DNA from: Jacaranda mimosifolia
Lineage: Eukaryota; Streptophyta; Magnoliopsida; Lamiales; Bignoniaceae
Assembly: GCA_018894105.1 (NCBI GenBank)
Contig: CM032123.1
Location: 8,247,001 to 8,311,000 of the forward strand
Reading direction: 5' to 3'
Length of the DNA stretch: 64,000 nucleotides
The notes below the pieces were generated by a model, which was given only the letters and a program-made list of their open reading frames with translations, searched no databases and was not told where the DNA came from. Position numbers and translations under genes: made by a program. Positions within the stretch are counted from its first letter, which is position 1. Every line of letters begins with the position of its first letter. Shown in pieces: positions 1 to 13,600 of this stretch.

Positions 1-1325
1 GGGATAACTTCAAACTGCATGACAATGCACCCAAGCTAGAATCGAAAATGAGCTAGGTAAGAAGGCACCCAAACCACGATAAACCAAGGCTTTAAGCTCA
101 AACTAATAAGCAAACTGGTTATTCAGAGTCGACCCTATAATCGACCCCAAGCAAGGAGCAAAAAATCAACCCTATAGTCAAAAATAATTATGCATCACAA
201 CGAAAGTGTTAAAACTTGAGTCTACCAACCAATCAATGACGAAGATGCAAATAATATCTTGAAAGTGTTAAAACTTTAGTTGACAAAGTAGTCGACGACG
301 AAGATACAAATAATATCGTGGATTCATTCCATTACTTTTGTGCCAATCATTCTCCAAATCGACCATCCTATTGTAAATTTGATTCCTTCATTATGGGATT
401 ATCTTAAATGATTCAAAGAGATCAAACTACTTATGTTCTCATTTATTAGCATCTAGTACTCGACAAGAATGAAGGCGTTAAAAAGAGAAAGAAACAAAAC
501 AAAATACACGTGCATAAATGGAAACTAAAATTTCATTAAAAATGGAAACATTCATTCGAGTACATTCATTCAAAAGCTAAAAATGCACGCCTCACATGAC
601 GGCCAAAAATACAACAAGCTAAACGCATAACTCGACCCTGTGCCTTTAGCTCATGTAGCCCACGCACCCTCATCAAGAGCTTGATTGAGCTTGTCGCTCG
701 AGGGGATGGGGATAATAGCTGGACTCTCGACTTCTTGCTTGAGATCACGGTGGGATCTAGCTGAGTTGTCGGGGTAGGTCAGGAAGGCCTCGCTTCATCG
801 ATAAAGAAGTTATGCTTTGGGAAAGGAATGAGGTTGGCTATATTGACTTTGCCATCCTGAAGATCGAATGCAAAGTCCTATGCAAATGAGAATTCCTTCG
901 CCACCTCAGCAAGCCTCTTTTGTTGATCATCCACCGGCTCTACGGCATGCACATCCTTGGGAGCATCCTCATTAGGGTCAGCGTAGGTTTTGAGCTGCTC
1001 GTTCAACATCGGATTAAGGCGTTCTCTATCCTCTGGTCAAATCTGGTAGCTCCGAAATTCTAGATGCTTTGATCTTTCTCGAAGGCCACTTTTGCATTGT
1101 CGAGGGAGAACACAATGCTGGCATCTTAGAATGCCGATCACAACATAAATTACTGAACAGCCTCTCATCGCATCAGCGGCAGCTTATTAAAAACTCCTCT
1201 CGAGCATATTGCATCGCCGCATTATACCCCTAACTCTGACTAGAATCATAGCCATGTTGTGCATCTAGCCTGGCCTTCAATAGCAATTCATCCATTCTGC
1301 TCTTTTTTGACACAGCGAGCATAAG
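1..1325. other. Likely distal remnant of the same repeat, no gene supported
   Basis: This stretch is richer in G+C than most of the window and continues the minus-strand repeat at 1326-2880, but every frame is broken by stops. The short open frame at 566-748 has no recognisable domain. I could not find a matching LTR or terminal repeat inside the window, so the left boundary of the repeat may lie outside it. Confidence 0.4.
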
Positions 1326-2880
1326 CTATGAGTCCTTCAGTTGGAGATGCTCATCCTTCTTCTTGACTTGCGAGCTCTGTTCCTCGATCCTAGACTGTGC
1401 AGACTCGAGCCAAGCCTTCAACATCTTAGCATCTCCTTGACCCTCCTGGAGTTGGTCGCGATCCCCGAGGGCCAACTCTGACCTCCTATAGAAATGGTAG
1501 CCTAACTGGCTAACCTACAAAGGAAACGACCTTAGTCAATTAAAGGGAAAGGAAATAAAATATTCGACAAGCGAATAATATTCGACAAGACAACTAACCA
1601 TGTTGGAGTGATATGCTAGTGCCCTCAGCGCCCTATCCTAGCTTATATCTATGAATTTCTTCTGGTCGGACGCGAATAGACCAGCCATCATCACCTTGAG
1701 AAGCGCAGCCCTAGTGGACCCCGCCGTCAGCATTGACAGGGAATTATGAACAACCATAGTGCCATTAGTACTTAAATGGGGTGATGGGAGCTTTAGCAGC
1801 TGGAACAACTGATCCTCCTCGCGTTACCCGCCAGACGGTTGTTTGGGGACTCCAACCTTGCCTTTTCCCTTATCGATAATGGATTTCTTCTGCACAGGGC
1901 CACTTTACTTGACCACCAACCTTTTTTATTGAGAAGAGCAGCTAACCGTCACCCCAGATGCTGGTCGAATCATGGAAGTCGCTACTCGAGCTGGGGGAGC
2001 TGGTAAGACGGGTACCTCTGCTTGGGGTGGCAAGGCAACTTGAGCCTTCTGATGAGCCGCCGCACCCTCACGATGCTCCCGATTACGCTGCCATAACCTA
2101 AAGCTTGGGCTTGTGTTAGATTCATAATCTCTTCTCAGTCTGTACAAACAACAGAAGATAAGACATATCGATCGAAAAGTTGAAACATATAATAAATGTG
2201 AAACAAGAAAAAACCAACTACGTAGTCGAGCGTCACCGGGAAGGTTTAGCTGGGCAAGTGATAAACCTGCCAGCACCAAGTTTCTTTTCTCGGCGTAACC
2301 CGAGGCCTCTATTTGCCCAAATTCGACTAAATCTTTTATAAATATGTTGGGCCAGGTTGGGGTTTCATTTCTTGGCATATCGATATGACCCCTTATCTGA
2401 CCATTGGGAATATTAAACCTGACCCCACTCAGGGATCGAACAAAGAAATAACGCAACTTCTAGATTTGACCAAAAGAAAAGGATGGGGTCACTAAGAATT
2501 TTCGACGAGGGCGGGCCGTGAGATAGTAAAAGCACGACTACTCCGTACTCCTCAACTTGTGAGACATAGGGAGGTGGAATAGGTTGCTAATGTTAGAAGG
2601 TCAGAGGTTGATCATGCACATGCATGAGGACTACAAAAATGTACAACGTTAAAAAATAATTTGGTAATAATTGGGTGATGCTAACTTGGAGACCTCTAAT
2701 GAGGTCGACTATTGGTTGGGCAATCGAAAACCTAAGCCCGAATCTCAGGGCATCCTCGAAGATAATAATATAGCCGTCAGGAGGCCGATGCATCCTGTCG
2801 TTGGGCCCAAGGACGACCAACTCAAAGTCTTGAGGAACATGGAATAATCGCCTAATATGCACAAGATCTCCCTCAGCCAT
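1326..2880 (-). pseudogene. Decayed plant 'putative gypsy type transposon' (PF04195-like) gene
   Basis: The reading begins at 2880 with MAEGDLVHIRRLF and continues through a segment typical of the plant PF04195 family (motifs VPQDFELVV, DRMHRPPDGYI, EDALRFGLRF, ITQLLPN). The frame is then lost. It resumes in another frame near 2550 (YYLTARPRRKFLVTPSFSFG), meets an in-frame TAG at 2460-2462, and continues from 2456 (RYFFVRSLSGVRFNIPNGQ) to about 2230. A low-complexity, possibly intronic stretch follows. A Pro/Ala-rich linker lies at about 1926-2100, and an acidic/basic, Gln-rich coiled-coil-like stretch at about 1493-1329 ends at TAG 1326-1328. Order and spacing match family members, which pair the N-terminal domain with a coiled-coil C-terminus. 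Function in the family is unknown; it is repeat-associated in plant genomes. The frameshift and stop show this copy is dead. Confidence 0.7.
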
Positions 2881-3825
2881 CTTTGATACTATCTCACCAT
2901 AGTAGTCGGGGGTAAATAACCGACCACAAGAAACAAACGATTAACTCGGCCCAACCCCATCCCCAACAGTAGCTTGATCATCACTATAACCACTCGAGGT
3001 CGAACTATCACTCGAGGAACTATCGGACTCGCTAGCCGAGCCATTACCCTTCTTGGTCGAACTCATCTCCTCACTGTCACTCTATATTGAGTAAAGTTGT
3101 ATGGTCGATATGCAGCAAAGAAATAACTTACTCAAAATTTTTTTGGAAAACTTACATGATTTCAAAGTCTAAACCAGGATGCAGTCAAATATAAACACAG
3201 AATGATGGCTGATTCGACCTTATGGATTGCAGTAAAAGTGCAAATGAAGTTTTTTACCGTGCTTATTTATAGGCATCAACGCACAATAACTCAAGCGACA
3301 TCAATTATTACGCAGCCGCTGGTTGATGCTTCATGTGACCCGATGTAACAATGCATTAAATGTGTCGAACCCTGGTCGATGGAGCAAACCCCTGATCGAC
3401 ACTTGAAAACCCTTGTTAATTATGCACATTTTTTATAGATTATCTACTCCCTACTCATTCTCGTTGACAAACTCGATCAGGACTTGCGAATGGGGGGGAC
3501 TCATGATATGGGATCGCCCAACAGGCCCCAGCCCAACAGTAACACTCGACTAGGCTAGAGGCGGCCCAACTACCCAATGAGCCCAACCTATTTTGGGCAA
3601 ACCACATCATCAATTGGATGTCGAGCACATTAGCTATTTCTAGCTCGTCGACTGAGCTGTGGTCAACCATCGCTGAAGATACTGCCTTTAGTGGTCAGCC
3701 GAAAAGACTCAGACCCGACAAATTTACACTATGTCGACCAAAGTCTTAGTTATTTATCTCGACCTTAGAGATCGATATTAGGTGACAATCTCTCAGCCGC
3801 ATTGAATGCTCTGCCAAACAGCATG
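2881..3825. other. Upstream flank of the decayed transposon gene, no gene supported
   Basis: This lies 5' of the minus-strand repeat gene and may be its leader or LTR. It contains a minus-strand open frame at 3455-3670 with no family motif. I see no coding, RNA or terminal-repeat signal that can be supported. Confidence 0.35.
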
Positions 3826-3833
3826 CCTCGTCA

Positions 3834-4255
3834 TAGAGAAGTAGAAAATCTCGATTCGTATAAGTTCAAATGAGCTTGAACTCAAGATCATATAGGTTTG
3901 GACTAACTCGAGCTTATTTAGACTCAAAACAAAATGTATAATTATAAATTGCTTAAATAATTTTGTTATATATTTTCCTAAAAAAAAAATTGAAATATTA
4001 TTATTATTATTATTATTAGATTTTATTATATGGGCCTATATTATAATTATATATGTATATATAGATATAAAATAAAAAAGCTTGTTTAGGCTCACGAGCT
4101 TTTTGAGCTGAATATTATTGAGCTTGACTCAGTTCCTTTGACTAACGAGCTCGAGCTTGGCTCGGCTCGGGCTTGAAAAGATAGAGCCAAATACTAGCTT
4201 TCATCGAGTCGAGCCCAAATTGTTCTCGAATTGTCTTATCTTGTTTACACCCCTA
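3834..4255. mobile_element. Probable hAT-like MITE
   Basis: The right end, read inward on the minus strand, starts TAGGGGTGTAAACAAGAT, a common hAT-like MITE terminus in plants. The left end starts TAGAGAAGTAGAAAAT and matches it imperfectly. The subterminal regions carry repeated GAGCT/CGAGC words in opposite orientations on the two sides. The flanks (GCCTCGTCA before, CGCCTCACC after) resemble a decayed 8-bp target duplication. There is no coding capacity. The exact left boundary is uncertain by a few bases. Confidence 0.5.
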
Positions 4256-4327
4256 CGCCTCACCAATTACTCATGTCCTATTACTGTGATGAGAGTCGTC
4301 AACGGATGGAGTTACTACAATACGAAT

Positions 4328-5231
4328 ATTTAAAAGAGCAAATTGTAAAAATAAGACCGTAAAAAAAGCCATTTTGCAAAAGATGATCAGAATTAAGGTC
4401 ATACCAAAATTAGGATCATAACTATAAAAAAATCAAAAAAAAGGACAAGGCTCGCTGGAAAGTATAATTAGTCCATCGAAAAGCACAGTCAGTGCCGGAA
4501 TATGCTTATGTGGCGCTTAGCTAGCACAACTTCATATCTTGTCATGTGTCACATGTATTTTGATGAAGAAAAATTACAAAAATAGGACAATAAATAAGGC
4601 CAATTTTCAAAAGAGAGTCAGAATTAAGGAGTAACGAAAAAAATAACCAACGTTATGGAAGAAGCAATATCGTCATTTTTTACCGATGCAAATTTGTCAA
4701 TTTACCCAAATTTGCATCATTAATTATTTTTGGATTAACCGATCAAATTTTCTAGCATTCCACTCTTGTAATTTTTATTAGATTTTGTATCAATAGTCAT
4801 TTTGGATTAATCGAGCAAATTTCGTAGCATTTCAATGTCATCAATTTTTGCCCAACTTTTTGCTACTCAATATTTCAGTGTTATGTGGTTATCTTTTTTG
4901 CTACTCATTAATGTTTTGCTTCTTAAGATTAGTTATCTTTTTTTCCGTTGCTTTATTCCGATCCTATTTTGCAAAATGGCCTTACTAATGTATGATCCTA
5001 TTTTGCAATTTTTTCTTTATCAAAGTATATGCGGCACATGACAAGGCACAAAGTTGTGCTAGCCAAACATGCAAGCATATTGCGACACTGACTGTGTTTT
5101 CCAGGGAGACTTCTGCCTTTTTTTCTAATTTTTTATAGTTATAGTCTTAATTTTGCCATGGCATTAATTCTAATCCTCTTTTGCAAAATGGCATTATTTA
5201 TAGTTCTATTTTACAATTTTTTCTATTTAAA
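4328..5231. mobile_element. Foldback element with ~290-bp inverted arms
   Basis: Sequence 4328-4620 is matched by the reverse complement of about 4945-5231. Shared words in order include GCCATTTTGCAAAAG, ACTATAAAAAA, CACAGTCAGTG, AATATGCTT, GCTAGCACAACTT and CTTGTCATGTG. The central ~320 bp is unrelated AT-rich sequence. Long imperfect arms with no coding region fit a nonautonomous foldback or Mutator-like element. I could not define a clear target duplication, so the superfamily is unassigned. The open frame at 4835-5041 lies in the loop and right arm and is not a gene. Confidence 0.6.
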
Positions 5232-6902
5232 GATAAAAAAAAGTCAATGAATTAATAAATATTATTTAAATATTTATGAAAAATAATAGTTAAATTAATT
5301 ATTTTACGCTATATCAACTATTACATGAAGTAATATAATAATTAATAATCTCTTAACAAATTATTTGACATTATTTCTAAAATGGAATATTAATTATTTT
5401 TATTCTTCATTGAAATTAAACAGAAATATAGACTTTAATTTTAATTTTATAGTTTTTAAATTTTAGTTACTTAAATGGATATATAATTTATAAACAAAAA
5501 TACAAATTTAATAACTTATAAATAGAAATGCAAATTTATTAAATAGAAATATAGTTTTTACAATTTATAAATAAAAATATAATTTTTTATTAATTTTTCA
5601 AAATTTAATTACTTAAATGAAAATATAATTTTTTTATAATTTATAAACGGAAATGCAAATTTATTAAATTTGTAGATGTAAATATTAAATTTTTTTAATT
5701 AGAAAATTTTAATATTTTCATATTTGTATATATGTATGTATGTATATATAGATATGAATGAGTAAAGTGAAATGAAGTGAGAGAGTGAGAAATAAATGAG
5801 AGAAGTGAAAGATAGAGTGAGAACAAGAGGGAATAAGTGTGGTAATTTTCAGAGTATGTAGTATATTGAGCAAGGAGTTCTTTGATAGATAAAGGATCTT
5901 CGGGAAGCTAAAATCTAGGAACGAACCATGGGAAACATTCTCCCAAAAATGTAACATACAGCCTTAAGTATTATGTACCCAATCCATCCAAAAATTTCAC
6001 ATTACATTTTGCCCTAAAAACCATCTCAGAAGTAGAAGTCTTTTCTGCAATGATCCAATCTTAGAGCTTGACAAAATATATTTAAACATATCCACAATAC
6101 AACCCAAAAGTGTTTGTGTTGAACAATTTAGTACAAACGATCAAGTTTAATTTTTAGATATTGATAGATAATATATAGATACAGAACCAAAGCATGAGCT
6201 GAGCAACTTGCGATGTTAACTTTATAGTAACATACCTTTATCACATCACGATGAATTTATGCTTCAACATTATTATTAATAATAAAGAAAAATATTAATT
6301 AATTAGTCATTAATAAAATAAGAAAATAGTTTATGATATATGTAACTCAATTAATAATTGAGGAATAAAATTGTCTTTATAATAAAATATAAAAAAAGGC
6401 CAATAATCTTATTATTGTATTACAACTCTTGAGTTGAATTCTCTATCTAATATTTTCGCAATACGAGTTCTCATCATTGTAAAAAATACTTAATTAGCTC
6501 AAGTATAATAATATATCCAAATATATCATACAAAAATGATCATTTTCACGAAAAAATTATTTTAGTTTTTCTATTAGTCTTTTAATACAATTTAACTTTA
6601 ATTTGATCGATAAAATAAATACACACCTGATTTGGTAAACATTGAGCTCGAATCCTTTAAAAACGTGCATAACCCACTTTAAACATGTGTGTTGAACTAA
6701 TTATTACCAAAAGGTTAAGTTTAATTTAATATTCGACACTGATTTGACACTGATATGACACAGGCAACGAGAATCATGAGTTGGGCAACAATGTTTAATT
6801 TATCACATCTGGATAATTATCGCTTAAAGTAAGATGGTATTCACTTTATTTGATGAAGACCCAAATAATTATTTACAAGAATAAATAAGAGAATGCCAAT
6901 TA
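5232..6902. other. AT-rich intergenic stretch
   Basis: This is very AT-rich, with short dispersed repetitions at 5460-5700 built on AAATAGAAATGCAAATTTATT-like words. No gene, RNA or terminal repeat could be supported. Confidence 0.5.
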
Positions 6903-7255
6903 GTGCCCGATTGGTTTTGTTTTCAAAATTCATTTTCATTCTCTCCGGAAAATAAAAATAAAAAGCTATCAATTTTTCTTTTATTTTTACAGATATTTTC
7001 ATTCTCAACATATTTTTTCAAACACATTTTCACTTTCTCTTCATTTTCACACTTTGTTTTCTCCTACTCTCATTTGCATGATTTTTAATAAAAAAAAAAA
7101 TATACAACTCATTTTCAACCCTACACAATCATTTCATTTTAAACAAAACATTCAAAAAACATTTCATTTTCAAACTCATACTTATTATTTATTTTTTATT
7201 TTTTATTTTTACTAGAAAATGAAAATGTCTTCAGAAAACAAAATCAAACGGCGTC
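6903..7255. mobile_element. Tourist-like (PIF/Harbinger) MITE
   Basis: A 353-bp element with terminal inverted repeats GTGCCCGATTGGTTTTG on the left and, reverse-complemented, GACGCCGTTTGATTTTG on the right. It is bounded on both sides by TTA (6900-6902 and 7256-7258), the 3-bp target preferred by PIF/Harbinger elements. The termini follow the GGSCNNTTTGG-like style of Tourist MITEs. It is noncoding; the open frame at 6903-7088 is not a gene. Confidence 0.7.
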
Positions 7256-9316
7256 TTAATTATTAGCCATTTGTATTTACTAAAATGGTTTAAGATGCAA
7301 AACTAATACATTTAGAAGCAAGGATATAATTCTTCTCATTAATTAGCAATTAAGGCTGTGATGCTCTTTTTAATGAAATATAATATAAAAGGAAAAAAAC
7401 TAACACTCTGGATTGCTTATTGCACTGTTATACAGAATTTTTAGCAATTTTATGTTGAACTTTCTCCATGCTATAGGCATTCATCACCAAGAAAGTATAT
7501 ATATAATTGGGCTTTTTTATATTAGTAGTCTGAATTTCTTGCTATGCATGATGCATTCATTTATATTATATTAGATTTAAGAATTTTAGCAGGGAAAAAA
7601 AACAAAGAAAATGCAAAGAAAAGCATTTTTTATTTTTTGGCTGGTGAGAAAAATATTAAAGAAAAAAAATTCATAAAAAATGAGTTTTCTTAACAAAATG
7701 ATGAGAAAAATTAGAAAATGGCCTTTTTGACCACTCCATCATTCTCCAACATATTTCTCACCTCTTTTCTCCACATTTCTTTTATTATTATTTTTTTAAT
7801 AATCAAACAAATTCGAAATTTCACGACAATGATTGCTTATAGGTAAAAATCTCATTTCTCACTACTTCAAGAAAAAGAAAACGGGAAACAAGCGCTTGGA
7901 TATTGGTATCTTCTCATATCCCAAAGAAATTTTTAGTCAAATGCACAATTGGCATCTCATTCTTTTTTCTCTAGAAACTGGAAAGCGAACAGCCGCCTAA
8001 AGCACGTTTAATTATTTTTCATTTTTAATTTTTATTTTTAATATTTTTAAAATTTAAAAAATTAGTTAGAGAAAATAAATTGAAAATATATTTATATTTA
8101 GATAATACGTTGAAAATGTAATTATTATATAGGATTTAATATGTTTTAGGTGTAGAGAGATGCAATAATGAAGAAAATAGAAAAGATATAGAGGTTATTG
8201 GTAGAAGATATATTAGTTATTAGAAAATGTATTTTGAAATAAAAATAAGTTGAAATATAGGTGAAAATAATGATAAGTTGTTTATAATTCATTTCCAAAT
8301 ATATAGTAAAAATGAGTTGTAAAGAATTTGAGAACATAAACAAACCAACCCTTACTCTTTCCCATTTCTCTGGCCGTGTGAGACTGTTGTTGCACAGAGG
8401 TAGTATTTGAATTTCAATTATATATAATTTATATAATAAAATTTGTACAATTTAATTTATAAATTTTAAAAATTGAAAATAAAAATATGAAAATAATAAT
8501 ATATATATATAATTAACAATTATTCAAATGAAAAATGTATAATAAAAGTTTCTTTTTTTGTTTGAATATGGCATGAAATTGAATTTCAACTTTTGTAATT
8601 TATGCAATAAAATTCATAAATTTTAATTTAAATGTCCACAATATGTAAATGATAAAAATTTTACTGTAGATTTTTTTAAAACAAAAATTAATGATAATAC
8701 TGTTTTAATTAACAACATTGCTTTTTAATCTTCTTATTATTTCACATAAAATTAGTTTATGATTATTGATGTAAATTCATTTTTTTATTGACGTAAATTA
8801 ATTTCTTTTTAACACAGTAAATTATTTTTTTAATAATAGTTGATGTTAAAAATGCATTCAATTATTTATAATTATTTTGCAAATACATTTACAAATTAAG
8901 GAATTAATAACATAAATCTTTGTTACAATATTTTTTACACCATTAATATTTCTCACAAAATTCCAAAATAATATCAATAAATTTTCATAAAAAATATTAA
9001 TTATAACACATATTATTTTAGTTAACAAAATCATTTTCTATTTTTCTATTTGACTTAAATGTATTTTAGCAATACACGTACTAATATTAAGTTAATTTAA
9101 ATATATTAGTTGATGAAAATTATTCTTTTAATTACCGTCAATAATCGATGCAAACTTTTCTAGTACTTAGTAAATTAAAATTTTTTAAGTAATAGTTGAC
9201 ATAAAAATGGTATTGAACTATTTGACAATCATTTTGTTAATATATTTACAATTAAAATAATTATATTTTTACAATATTGTTTACACTCACTGTTCATTCC
9301 AAAATCTCACATAACA
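7256..9316. other. AT-rich intergenic stretch
   Basis: This holds extended A/T runs and degenerate repeats. Near 7997-8352 are weak Tourist-like ends, but their flanking triplets do not agree, so no element is called. No gene is supported. Confidence 0.45.
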
Positions 9317-10563
9317 AAGCCTATGTTTGTTAGTTTTTGTGAAAACATTTTCCAACTCCACAATATAATAACAAACCACTATACATTCCCCAATTTTAAT
9401 TCCCAAAATACCTTCCCAAAAAAAAAAAAAAAAAAAAAAAAACCATATCTATCCCTCCTTTTCTCATTATACTTCGCTCATCTATATATATATATATATT
9501 ACATATATGAAAGTATTAAAACTTTACTAATTAAAAAATATTTTGGTTTTCTTTTTGCATTTAGTTATAAATTTAAACAAAAAAACTAAATATAGTGTGA
9601 TAATTATTTAAATAATAAAAAATATTCAATAAAATATTAATCAAATAAATTAACATAATCATCCAAAAATATTTAAAAAATCAACTGTAATTTGAAAATA
9701 TTATTTTATTTATTTTTTATATATTTAATTATTTCTTTACTAGTTTTTATACTAATTATTACATATTTACATTATATTTTTAATGTAATAGTATTTATAT
9801 TAATTATTACATATTTATATTTAATTATTTATTTAAACAATAAATATACTAATAATTACAGATTTATTAAAATATAAATAATATTTTTGTTAACTCGTAT
9901 ATTCACTAGTAAATATATTATTAACTAAAGTCTTAGTAGAATATTATTTAAATTAGTAAATATATTAATGATTACACCCTAATTAAAATATTATCAAAAT
10001 TATTTCAAATTTACTTAATTAATTACTATTAATATTATTAATTACAGAAATTTTTAAAAAATATTTAATTACCAGTGCATAATAATATGTTTGTCCATTG
10101 TTTGCTTAATTATCATTAAATAAATTTTTATATTTAAATTTTTTTTTTTACGTTTCATAGTTTTTATTCATTTCATCAAATTATTATGCCTTAATAATTT
10201 CCATAATTATAATTTTTTTAAGTTTAAAATTAAATTAATTAGACATCACTTCACCACAGTCATATATCATCATTACAAATATATACACACATACACCAAT
10301 TAACCATACATATATATATATATCCACATATATTTATTAAATTTAAAAATACAATTTTACTCTACAAACCCAACAAAAAAGTTACTGATTTGACATTTAC
10401 AGTAAAAATTTATCTCATGCAAAACAATTCCAAACAAACAGTTTCATTTTCCATGTTTTCCCATAACAAAACCAAACAATAGGACCATTCCCAATTTTAA
10501 CTCCCAAAATACCTTTATGCAAAATATTTTCCAGAATTCACTCGAAACGCAACCAAATAGAGA
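9317..10563. mobile_element. Possible degenerate TIR element
   Basis: The left end (GCCTATGTTTGTTAGTTTTT) and the reverse complement of the right end (CTCTATTTGGTTGCGTTTCG) are loosely similar, and both lead into words like GAAAA.ATTTT. A near-direct repeat, CCCAATTTTAA.TCCCAAAATACC, occurs close to both ends (about 9390 and 10488). The body is AT-rich with an A-run at 9418-9442. Boundaries and class are uncertain. Confidence 0.3.
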
Positions 10564-10669
10564 GTCACCAACTTTTCTCACTCTAATATTTCATAATCAA
10601 TCATAACCTCAAATCACATCAAACATCCCATCAATCGTAGTCCTTACATTTTATCTGATTCCCAATTAC

Positions 10670-13600
10670 GGTAACACGCCTAAAATTTGAATATGGAAAA
10701 ACTTTTTGAGAATGAAAATTTTATAATATGATTAAAATTCATATTTTAAGAAGACAACAACAATAAAAATTGATAGAGGATTAAAAGTATTGCATTTAAA
10801 AAATATATCATAGGGTTTGTCTGCAATATCATGAAGTTGAGGGACTAGAAAGTTAAGCAAATTAAACTTAATAACAAAGATTAAAGAAATTAGTGGGACA
10901 AATATGTGAGTAAGAAAGATAAGGGAGTCAATTGAGAGTATGGGGGTTAATGTTAGGCACTCAAGAAGTTGGAGGATGAAATTGGAGCTAAGGAAAAATT
11001 TTGGGGGGCCGAGTGCAACTTTGAGGAATAGAAACTATATAAACCTTCCCTGCAATTGCTCAAATTTTCACATGCAAGCACAGTCACCACCCTCTCAACC
11101 CAACACCTTCACCATTGCTAGAAAAGTAAAACCAAGCCGACCATTATTTTTCTCTCATACCAACAATCACACTAGTACCAAGTTGCCTATGAAATGACCA
11201 GCGAGCAAGAATTCCAAAAGAAGCCCGTAGTTGAGGTGGCAATCACGGTGGTTCTGGTAGTCGTTGGTTACGGTCAAGAGACAGGTTCTGATGAGCGCGA
11301 TTCGAGGAGCTAAAGGTAACCTCAATTGTGGATTTGGACCATTGGAGGAAGAGCAATCGGAGAAGCGGTGGAATTGGCGGCATAGTGGCGATTTTAGGCT
11401 CAATTGATCGATGAGACCACATCATAACCCAAAATTGACTTAGAGCTTTTATTGGGCGTAAGAAGATGCATCAATTGGTGGGGCCAACTTTCAGTTTTGG
11501 GGGCATTGCACTCCAGCGATAAAGGGCGGCGGTCTAATAACTTCAAGGCAGATTTTTTGGGGTGACAATCCAAGTGCATGCGGATGGATTTTATACCATG
11601 AATTGACTTCGAACTAGGTTAATTTAGGTAAAACTCCGATTAATTGATCAATTGATTTCTGATTTAATTTGATTGAATTGTTAAGCTAATTTTTGATGTA
11701 AATATGAGTTAATTGGATCAAAATATACAATTATAGACTAAATGATTGGGCATTAAAGTTGATTCCAATTGATGTGTGGATCTAAACCATTAATAAAAGC
11801 TTAATTATCGTTAACTATGTTAGTTGGTGTGTTTGAAATATCTAAATTATATAAAGCCTAATTATCAGTACGAAAATATGTAAAATTTGTATGGATGATC
11901 TATATTTAGTAATTATGGACTTAGAATATTAAAATAGATATTGTGAGTAAAGATGACATTTTGGTCCAAAAATGATGAACCGCTCAACTGATATTATTTA
12001 ACTGCATTAACCTATTTAGGAAATTGAATTCTAAGTTGATTTTAGAATAAAACCATAATTACTGAACCGAACCAAGTGTATGATGAATTTAACGAAATAA
12101 TTTAAGTTAGTTAAAAGTATGAGGCTATTATAGCAAAATACAGCCATATGAGATCTAAACCAAGAATTAAAACAGTAAAAATATTGCACAAGGCTTAAGG
12201 GAATTAATATTATTAAAATACATCAGTAATCATAATTATTGTCAAAGAAATGTTAGATAATCATATTGATGCTTGTTCGTATTTTATTGAAATAGGTGGC
12301 GATGACCCAAATCTCCCTAAGTAGTAGAGAACGGTAGCACCCTCGTTGAGACTAAGGTGAGGTTACAATCTGTATTCTTGATGGGAAAAGAATATATCCA
12401 TTTTTGTGAATGTCGACTTGTTTACATTCTTTGACTTATCAGTATTTTTCATGATGGTTGAGTCTATTTGTTGAATTCTAATGAATGCCTTGCTTTTCTG
12501 CACTCTTCAGCCTTGCTAGCTGATTTCATGAATAGTTATATTTTTTTCCTAAAATGTCATTGGAGCAGTCTTGCTGACCGATTGTTTTATCATTTTATGA
12601 ACTCGTTATTTTGCATTGTTATTCGAATGGGGTTATTGACCGATTGATTTGTTGTTTCTTGAATTCGGTTATGTTCGTTGTCATGCATCTTTTAGTCTTA
12701 TTGATCGAATTCTGAAACTAATTTTGTTATTGTTCTAAGATGTTGATACGTTCGTGCCAACCGGCATGTTATGCGATTTGAATCATGTTGCCTTATGTTC
12801 ATATTTGTTCATGGCCAGTTGTTTTGAAATATGATTCTGCTATTGGATTTCGTTGTTAATAAGATCCTTGGGGACACCTATGAGAAATTTAGACCTGAAG
12901 GGACACCATGGGAAGTTGGGTACGGGATAAGGATAAAAAAGATGGTTAGGCAGAATGGACCGATGGTGGGGTCTCTCGAACTAGTACCCACTAGTGATCT
13001 TATCTCACATGTAGTTGGAGCTTAACTGTCTGTGAGTGAGGAATCGACATGAGGTTGACCATGCTATATGTGCGTGTGTGTGTGTTTTGTTCGAACCGAG
13101 CGCTTGAAATTTGGAGGGATAAGAGATTTGTTTCCATATTGATCTACGAGAGTGATAAGGTTGGAGACCCTTCCTTAATAGCTCCATATGATATGTTTTG
13201 TCTTATCTTCTATTATTGATTTATTTCTCAAGTTATGTTATTTAGGTCTATCAGTATCAGTTTCTGTTAAAAAGTACTTGGCTTATTGCGAGCATTTTTA
13301 TGAGTACATTGCTTTGTTCTAATCTCTTTTGAAGTATCTTAGTTACCTTCTTCTTATTCGATATATTTGTAACTAAAATGTTTATTGTCTATCTTACTAA
13401 GTCATTAAGACTTATGCCTCCTGCATGATCTTGGTTCTTTTCCTTAAATAAGCGTTAATGGACAATAGAAGTTCCGCTTGCACATCTATATATTATATAT
13501 AGTTTTGCGGGCAGATCGCCAATTGTATACGATTGTTGGACTTGTTATGTAAATTATAGCATGCTAAGTTTGAATTTTGTTTTATTTTGATGACTTGTGA

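Noticed and set aside
4835..5041. 68-codon plus-strand open frame
   Set aside because: It lies in the loop and right arm of the foldback element, is hydrophobic by base composition, and has no family motif.
7997..8352. Possible Tourist-like MITE
   Set aside because: The ends resemble each other only weakly and the flanking triplets (TAA versus TTA) do not form a direct duplication.
11167..11425. Overlapping minus-strand open frames in the left LTR
   Set aside because: Not preserved in the second LTR copy at the corresponding place; chance frames in a GC-richer part of the LTR.
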